A stretch of 37,757 nt of DNA from Haplomitrium mnioides (Eukaryota > Marchantiophyta > Haplomitriopsida > Calobryales). Below are positions 31,209 to 37,757 of this stretch, one piece after another; the stretch's first letter is position 1; the number at the start of each line of letters is the position of its first letter. The stretch is taken from NCBI GenBank assembly GCA_049999725.1, contig JBNGIS010032002.1, positions 1-37,757 on the forward strand. The letters run 5' to 3'. A program made the translations under genes and the position numbers. The notes under the pieces were generated by a model, which worked only from the letters and a program-made list of their open reading frames with translations, was not told the origin of the DNA and searched no databases.

Positions 31209-32124
31209 CATAATAGACTTGGACACCCAAGGACCACTATATATAAAAGAATTCTTCACAACTCAATTAGCATACCACCAACTGCACGTACACAGGTCAT
31301 GAAAGGACCATGTGCAGCCTGCTCACAAGGAAAATTTTCTACACATCCAGCCATATCAAAAACAATCCATACCATTCTCACATTCTTAGAGCAATTAAAT
31401 GCCGATGTTTGTCATCTTATTGAACGATCTAGTGGACCATTTAGATTTTTTCTAGTTATAATCAACTCTTCCACTAAATGATCACAAGTCTCCTTGTTGT
31501 TGGTCAGAAACTTGGTCTTTGCATGCCTTCTAACGAATATCCTTAAATTAAGAGCACAATTTCTAGAATATCCAATTAAAACGTTACGCATTGATAGAGC
31601 AAGAGAATTCACTTCCAAAACATTTAATGGATTTTGTCTCATATCAAACATAGAAGCCCAATACCCAATGCTCTATGTACACTTTCAGAATGATATAGCA
31701 GAATCTGTTATAAAAATACTACAACTGATTGCTCGTTCATGATCAATGCATTCACAACTCGCTCCCAGTTACTGCATAGGGTCATGCTACACTCCATGCA
31801 GCTGAACTCTTAAAATATAGACCTTCTACTTTCAATTTGTTTTCCCCACATCACCTAGCATTTGGTTTAACTCCAGATGTCTCACATCTGCGAGCCTTTG
31901 GATGCCAAGTCCTAGTTCCGATTTTGGGTCTTAAACATACAAAAATGGACCTCCAACAGCAGAAAGGGATATACATTGGTTTTGAATCTCCATCCATAAT
32001 TCGATTCTTAGAACCAACTACTCAAGATGTTTACAAAGCAAGATTCCAATACTGCCATTTTTCTGAAGATATATATTTACCTTTAGGACTTAAACACAGT
32101 TCAGAGACTATCTATAATCTTTAA
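31209..32124 (+). pseudogene. copia pre-integrase finger and integrase
   Basis: HNRLGHP (31209) and CAACSQGK give the HHCC finger. LNADVCHL holds the first catalytic Asp, LRIDRAREFTSKTFN the second, and NDIAESVIK the Glu. A TGA at 31479 and another stop at about 31740 interrupt, followed by a frameshift. The tail is recovered as LAFGLTPDVSHLRAFGC (about 31858) and GIYIGFESPSIIRFLEP, a typical copia integrase end. Confidence 0.85.
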
Positions 32125-32599
32125 CTAATCTAGAAAACCAATTATGCATTTATGAATGATCCTCGCACCCGACAAACACAGGTCAAAGTCCAACGTATCT
32201 TGCATCTACATCAAACCTTAAAGAAACTACCTGATGCATTCAATGACGCTGCAAATGTAAAACAATCATATATTGATGTAGTTAATATCCTTGCAATTGT
32301 GAAACCTTCTAAAAACATGGTCGTAGACACCATGTCAAGATCTAAGAGAGGTTGCCCTCCAGGATCTAAAGATATTCGTCCTAAGTAGAGATGAAATCCA
32401 ATACGTATACAGGAACCCACTCTTCTTCATACACATGTTGAATCTGTAATACTTCCTTCCGAGGACAATGAGGAAATTTCAATTCAATATATGCATATAA
32501 GAAAGGTGTGGTCCAAAAAAAATACTACCATAGATGATCATTTTGCATTTTTAATATCACAAAAAATTAGCGGTGACAGTCCTAATCCACTTACAATGC

Positions 32600-33812
32600 A
32601 AGAAGCATAAAAGAGAAGTGATTGGCCAAAATGGGAGGAGGCCATTAATTCTGAACTAAATTCACTTATAAAGAGACAAGTTTTTGGCCTCATAATATCT
32701 GCACCAGCAGATACAAATTTTGTTGGATACAAATTCATCTTTGTGAAGAAAATAAATGCACAATGCAAAGTGGTCAAATACAAAGCTAGACTAGTTGCAA
32801 AGGGCTATACCCAAATTTATGGTCGAGATTATAACTTAACATACTGACCGGTAATGGATGTCATAACAAAAAGATACATGATTTCTTTTTCATTGATTAA
32901 TAAGCAAGTCATGCATATGATGGATGTAGTGATTACGTATCTATATGGCATAATGGACACTGATGTTTATATGGCAGTACCTTTCGAACTACTCAAACGA
33001 GTAGTATTTCATATTCACGAGGAGAAATCAAAAACAAATAATGTTGTATTACTTGTTGGAACTCAGCAAATAACATATTTGGGCAAAGGAGGACCTTTAG
33101 TCCCACATGCTAAAAGCATGATAAGCCATATCCATCCACTTTAGCCGATGGAGTCTCTTAGCCTTTAGTTGACATGACTACTCAACCTTTAGCTGATATG
33201 AATACTTAGCCTTTAACTAATGGAAACTTCAGTGAGACTCCTATTAAGCATTGGAAAGAGCACCAAAAACAACCAGGACCTATAGTCCCACATTTACATA
33301 GTGAGCTTTACACACCAAATCAGCATTTAGCTGATACAATTCCCAATGGACCTCCTATTGAGCATTGGAAGAGACCACACATAGAAAATGTGTTACACGT
33401 TATCAAGGACATTGAAAGACTTATACTTAAGAAAGCCCAGAAAGATAACAAAGAAAAGACCTTTGCAATGCAGGTGCTTCACTCAATCTATGGCTTAAAA
33501 CAAAGCGGTAGAATCTGGTATAAGAGATTCAAGGCTAAGATGTTTGCCTTAAACTTCATTAATGAAGATATCACCCCATGTCTATTCCTCAAAAAAGAGG
33601 ACCAAGAATTTCTTATTTTGTCTATATATGTGGATGATATAATTATTCTTAGAACTCCATCCTTGATTACAAAAACAATACCCACACTGAAAACAATTTT
33701 TGATATGAAAGACATTGGTCGGCCAAGTTATTGCCTTGGCATACAATATGAATGCCTACCCAATGGTATATTGATCCATCAATCAACCTATACGAAGAAA
33801 ATTCTACAATAG
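32600..33812 (+). pseudogene. copia reverse transcriptase with an internal insertion
   Basis: DWPKWEEAINSELNSLIKR opens the domain, then VKYKARLVAKGYTQ (about 32775), and MDVVITYLYGIMDTDVYM with the palm Asp (about 32921). The next conserved block, QVLHSIYGLKQSGRIWY, comes only at about 33471. About 160 codons lie between, where relatives have a few dozen; the extra part includes an 8-residue repeat. YVDDIIIL (Asp pair at 33633 and 33636) and DIGRPSYCLGI follow. Stops and a frameshift near 33140 break the frame. Confidence 0.85.
33139..33234 (+). repeat. 24-bp tandem repeat, four units, inside RT
   Basis: CTTTAG/CTTTAA starts recur at 33139, 33163, 33187 and 33211, exactly 24 bp apart. In the RT frame each unit encodes PL-A/V-D/N plus four residues (for example PLADMNT then stop). 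About 114 bp apart, CCTATTAAGCATTGGAA and CCTATTGAGCATTGGAA (33239, 33353) form a second, looser duplication. Confidence 0.8.
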
Positions 33813-33829
33813 TTTAATATGAACAACTC

Positions 33830-34551
33830 ATACCCAATGAGTACTTCTATGGATTTGTGAACTCTTGATATATCGAAGGACATATTTACAAAGCAAAGAG
33901 AAAATGAACCCACCTTAGGATCTAAAAAACCCTATCTATCGGCGATAAGAGCATTGTTATATTTGGCCAACCAGACCAGATCAGATATTAGCTTTGCAGT
34001 AAGTCTTTTAGCAAGGCTCAGCTCTCAACCAACCATTTGACATTGGAATAGTGTGAAAAAAGTTTTCAGATACCTACATGGAGCTATGAATATGGGTTTG
34101 TATTTTCCCAAAGATATGAGTACCACCATTACTGGTTATGCAAATGCATAATATTTGTCTAATCATGAACATCCTAAATCCCAAACAGGATATGTGTTTC
34201 TACAAGGCACAACGGCTATTTCTTAGAAAAGCATTACACAATCTCTGACATCTACGTCCTTAAATCATGCAGAGATCATTTCTTTATATGAAGCTACTAT
34301 GGAGTGTGTATGGCTCAGAAATATGATTGAGCACATTCACAAGAATGTATACAGGCCAACCAATCCCTACAGAACCTATAATTATATATGAGGATAACAA
34401 ACCCAGTGTGGATCAAATAGCACAAGGCTTTATCAAAAGCGATAGAATCAAACATATCGCTCCAAAATTGTTCTACATCAATAAGCAACATGGAGATAAG
34501 ATCAAAGTTGAATGGATCCCTAGTCCAAAACAGAGCAGATCTATTTACTAA
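33830..34551 (+). pseudogene. copia RT end and RNase H
   Basis: PYLSAIRALLYLANQTRSDIS (split at about 33932-33994) and VFRYLHGAMNMGLYF mark the connection. RNase H shows SQTGYVFLQGTTAIS then TAG (34224), SLNHAEIISLYEATMECVW, and YEDNKPS (about 34387) with KSDRIKHIAPKLFYI. The active-site Asp and Glu are readable, but there are several stops and frame changes. Confidence 0.85.
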
Positions 34552-35731
34552 GCCTTAGCCACCATCACTTCACAAAGATCATATCCTAGACATTGGATTG
34601 AGAAAATTATCTACATTATTGACTCAAGAACCAGAAGATCATAAATAGCATTTCTAGTAAGTATTACTTATCTTCTTCTATTTTGTAGTACACTGTTGAT
34701 GAATTACAACACTCTGTCTCCCAGCATCAACAGTTGGTCTTCTACACCAATCCAATCTGCATTCAAGTCATCAAGAAGAAGCTTAATATAAGCTGCACCA
34801 ACGAATTTCTAATTCTCCAACTGCAATACATATCAAATCAACCACCAGCTAATGTTTCACAGAGAGAACTAGTGCCATATTCAACATAAGAGAATCTTTT
34901 ACTACTCAAACACTGAAGAACACAGAGGGTCCTTCTCTATATTTCGTAGCAGATCGACATTATTGATGCATACTTTGAACACAACCAGCTCTTCAAATCC
35001 TTCTGATTGGTTCTTCAGCTCGTAGCACCAAATTTTGATTCTATTCAGCTAGAGTTCACCTTCAAAGCAGTTTTATTAATTCTTACATCTAGCAGTGCAT
35101 TCAAAAATTTATTCTATTTCAAGCAATATATATAACACTGAAGACAACTCCTCAAACATCAACAACAACAACCACGCTCTTGATTCAGAATGAGCCTCTT
35201 CGCATAATGTATTCGTCACAAAAAAGCATATATCAATCATCGACAAACATGATTCACAACATATATTCATCATCGCAACACATATTTCCTTTGCAACACA
35301 TATTCACATTTGACGCCCTACCGATCTTCGCAACTTTGTGCAACTTCTTTCAACAATCACTATCAATTGTTTTTTTGACTGAAAGGCCTTCATGAATGCA
35401 GCCCCGAGCCTATGCTTGTGCGACTGTTTTCTATATAAAAACCTAGTTTTCAAAAATATTATTTAAAAAAAATATAGAAAATTTTGAAGTTTATATCTAT
35501 ATTCTTATCCCTATTTAGGTATTTTATCCATCTCTATGATATAACTAGAATAAACTTTTACAAGAATTCTTTAATTTTTATTATTTATGACCCCTCTTAT
35601 ATGTACGGGTTGTGGAGCTCTTTCCCTTGGAGAACAAAAAAGGGTTTTAATAAGACCAAACTCAATTGACGGGGATCATACTAGGGTTAGCACTCGCTCT
35701 ACGTTGTGGTTGATGTTTTCTCATACATCTA
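34552..35731 (+). other. copia 3' non-coding region, 1.18 kb
   Basis: No gene is recognisable between RNase H and the polypurine tract. The last part (about 35600-35660, GGAGCTCTTTCCCTTGGAG, then GGGTTTTAATAAGACC) resembles the conserved pre-polypurine text of plant copia elements. Direct ATATTCA/ACATATT words cluster near 35200-35310. Confidence 0.5.
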
Positions 35732-35742
35732 CCAAGAGGGAG
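35732..35742 (+). promoter_or_regulatory. polypurine tract
   Basis: CCAAGAGGGAG directly before the TGTTG of the 3' LTR; the plus-strand primer site for replication. Confidence 0.9.
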
Positions 35743-35920
35743 TGTTGTAATCTAGTCTATCCTTAGTTAGCTAAACTAAACTCTAGTTAAGTTAGTACTA
35801 TAGGTAGTTAGGATTACATATATTCATATATATCCTTTTGTATCTTATATCATATAATAAGATACATACATGTGTGTGGAGGTTAGAGAAGAATTAATTT
35901 GTTGTCTACATTTCACAATA
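35743..35920 (+). repeat. copia 3' LTR, 178 bp
   Basis: It is homologous to 29751-29910 from TGTTGTAATC to TTTCACAATA. It has an extra ACTCTAGTTAAGTTAGTACT-type segment absent from the 5' copy and a shorter (AT)n. Confidence 0.93.
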
Positions 35921-35925
35921 CATAT
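35921..35925. repeat. copia target-site duplication, right
   Basis: CATAT directly after the 3' LTR, matching 29746-29750. Confidence 0.9.
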
Positions 35926-35964
35926 GGCAATTATTTAAAAGTAAATATATTATAACAAACAACA

Positions 35965-37235
35965 ATTGCATTAAAAAATGAGGTTAATTTTTAAAAACAA
36001 AAGGTACATGAGTTTTTTGGGTTTGTTTTTGATCGTTTCAGCAACCATAATAGAGCAAAAGTCAATTTCATTATGCAAAATCAATCAATATTACTAGTTT
36101 TTACGAAAACATTGGAAAACTCAAATTTGTTTAAAATTATAAAAATTACGGCAAGTTTTCATCAAAAAATTCCATTTATCATTGATTACAATTCTAAACC
36201 CAAAAGTTTAAATACACGTCACAAGAAACTATTTTGAAATATGTTTGATTGCACAAACTTGAGGCGCGCGTACACATGGTGCTCTTTCAAACTTTTTTGT
36301 TGGAAAAATATTACAAAGCACAAAGAAAAAGCCAAAGAGGACTAGAAGTCAAGGGAATGAGTTTGCAATGGTAAACAAAAAGAAACATTGCATCGACTTA
36401 GGAGCTTCAATTAAAACGTCAAGAATAAAATAAGCTTTCAAATTTAAAGTGAAAATCCATGCAAGCAAAAGTGAATATAGGCTTTCAAAATGGTTCCAAC
36501 AATTAAAAATATTTCATAGTTCAACGAAGCATTTACAGAAACATATCATAGTTCTGAATAAAAAAAGTAGTAGCTAAGGAGATTGCATTACGCTTGTAAA
36601 CAAGAAACGTGTTCAAGTTTTAGACTTGATTCAACCAAACAAAGGTTTCAAGATCTACGAAAGAGTCTAGGACCTGTGTACAAACAAAGTTGCAAGCGGT
36701 TGTCTTTGTATGAGGAAGCTTAAGGGTTATGCAAGAGAAGCAGAACTTTTGGAATCTAAGCTCAACAAGTGAACACTCCACCCAAAGTCCATGCGCGCAT
36801 AGGAATCCAAACTCACCAACTGAACACTCCACCCGAAACTCTAGGCGCACTTAGGAATCCGAACTCACCATCTGAACACTCCAACCCAAAGTCTATGTGC
36901 GCATAGGAATCCGAACTCACAAGGACAACATTCTTAAAGAAAGATTGAGAAGAAGCTAGGTTTTAGATTTGGTAGAAGAGTTTTTATACATTGTACGTTT
37001 CCCTTGCAAATCAAAGTCCATGCGCACATAGGGTTCACACTTCTACAACTAAGAAAACAGACTATAAACATTCCATTTTTGCAACAAACTCTACGTATGC
37101 AAAAGAATTCGACTTTAAATTCGGAATCTAAAAGTAAAAAACAGGTACAAATCTCTTCTTTTGAGTTAAACAACGCTAAAAATTTAAATTTTTACAACAA
37201 AGTTTTCAAAAGAAAAACAATTTAAACAACTTGGG
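35965..37235 (-). repeat. right arm of the inverted repeat pair
   Basis: Its reverse complement aligns with 1790-2945, from the Lys-rich-looking AAAAACAAAAGGTACATGAG near 35992 up to the TTTGAGTTAAACAACG text near 37160. It begins about 40 bp after the copia insertion. Compared with the left arm it carries an expanded TGCGCGCATAGGAATCC array. No coding potential was recognised. Confidence 0.75.
36771..36925. repeat. 51-52 bp tandem repeat, three units
   Basis: GAACACTCCA starts units at 36771, 36822 and 36874. Each contains a TGCGCGCATAGGAATCC-like core and an ACTCACCA stretch. The single-unit state is seen in the left arm near 2087-2140. Confidence 0.85.
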
Positions 37236-37757
37236 CATATGCTTCAGCGAGATAATAACCTTAAAAGTAAAAAGCAAAATACTTATTCTGGAGATGAAAA
37301 TATTTGTACGAAACAAATAAAAATATTAACTATGAATTAAAGTTCATTTACAGAGAACAACATTCAACTTGGAATGATTTACGGTCACAAGTTCAAGTTT
37401 GCCGAAAATCCAACAAGTTACTAAAAACGATTTTCAAATACTTTTGGAAATGATTCTCTTAAATTATACAAGATTTGCAAATACAAAACCTAGAACAAAA
37501 TTCTTGAAGGACTTTAGTCGCTTGTCTCGATTTCTTTGGATTCAGCTTCAAAAGATTCATCAAGGTTTGCTTGATCTTTCTCAGTGTTAATAACACTGTT
37601 TGAATCTCTTTGAAGTATTTCATGATTGAGGGTTTTTTGTCTTTCGTACTAACAGATTTGCTTTAATGGTAGCTAGAGTGGTTTTCCTCAATTGGTTTTT
37701 CTGGGTGAGTAGAAAATCAAATGACAAAATCATGATTTGTGTCAAATCAAGTATATC
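37236..37757. other. no recognisable gene
   Basis: AT-rich tail of the window. Homology to the left arm is not visible here, and short open frames carry no family motif. Confidence 0.4.

Larger units (their letters stand above)
29751..35920 (+). mobile_element. Ty1/copia LTR retrotransposon, complete ends, inactive
   Basis: Both LTRs, a polypurine tract and a 5-bp target duplication define a 6170-bp insertion. The order gag, integrase, RT, RNase H is that of copia. Coding is broken by many stops, and the part from the gag C-terminus to the protease is missing. The LTRs differ by a 24-bp indel in the A-rich part plus more than a dozen substitutions by eye, so the insertion is old. It lies head-to-head with the TRF4-like gene. 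Confidence 0.93.

Noticed and set aside
12259-33288. Shared 13-mer GGACCTATAGTCC at 12259 and 33276 as evidence that the two copia pieces share an insertion
   Set aside because: By chance alone several 13-mer matches are expected in a window of this size, and the flanks do not align.

Overview
The window is plant nuclear DNA, most likely from a gymnosperm or another plant with a large, repeat-rich genome. The evidence is one host gene with 13 coding exons and GT-AG introns, a 6-kb intron packed with retroelements, and several old, stop-riddled Ty3/gypsy, Ty1/copia and LINE remnants. There is no bacterial-style gene organisation. No tRNA, rRNA or CRISPR was seen. Two assembly gaps are present (10 N at 3084-3093, 100 N at 25805-25904).

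Layout. 1-960: GC- and CpG-rich segment with degenerate direct repeats. 1790-2945: left arm of a dispersed repeat whose inverted partner lies at 35965-37235. 3037-3244: microsatellites. 3600-5690 (minus): decayed, unidentified protein-coding unit with an acidic and coiled-coil part. 6126-7180 (plus): Ty3/gypsy integrase remnant ending in a recognisable PHD finger. 7379-7838: a pair of 96-bp direct repeats. 8190-9960 (plus): a second gypsy remnant, with RNase H, integrase and a C-terminal chromodomain. 11130-11400: minisatellite with a 40-42 bp period. 11772-12180: copia reverse transcriptase scrap. 12384-16720 (plus): a third gypsy element with LTR end, tRNA-iMet primer binding site, gag, protease, RT, RNase H and integrase, but no 3' LTR. 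18414-29398 (minus): the host gene. 29751-35920 (plus): a structurally complete but dead Ty1/copia element with both LTRs and a CATAT target-site duplication.

The host gene can be assembled completely from the genomic sequence: 13 exons, 2280 coding bases, 759 residues. It encodes a non-canonical nuclear poly(A) polymerase of the TRF4/TRF5 (PAPD5/7, TRAMP-complex) family, with the catalytic Asp triad (D248, D250, D304) intact and a long basic tail. It is the only gene here that looks functional. Intron 5 (exactly 6000 bp) holds an antisense LINE fragment, at least eight copies of a roughly 300-bp SINE-like repeat (one of which interrupts the LINE between 14-bp target-site duplications) and a segmental duplication. 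The copia element begins only 353 bp upstream of the start codon, so it bounds the gene's promoter.

Points most worth a second look: the PHD-finger integrase; the SINE-like family with its dated nested insertion; the in-frame 24-bp repeat inside the copia RT; the inverted repeat arms at the two ends of the window; and the unidentified minus-strand protein at 3600-5690.
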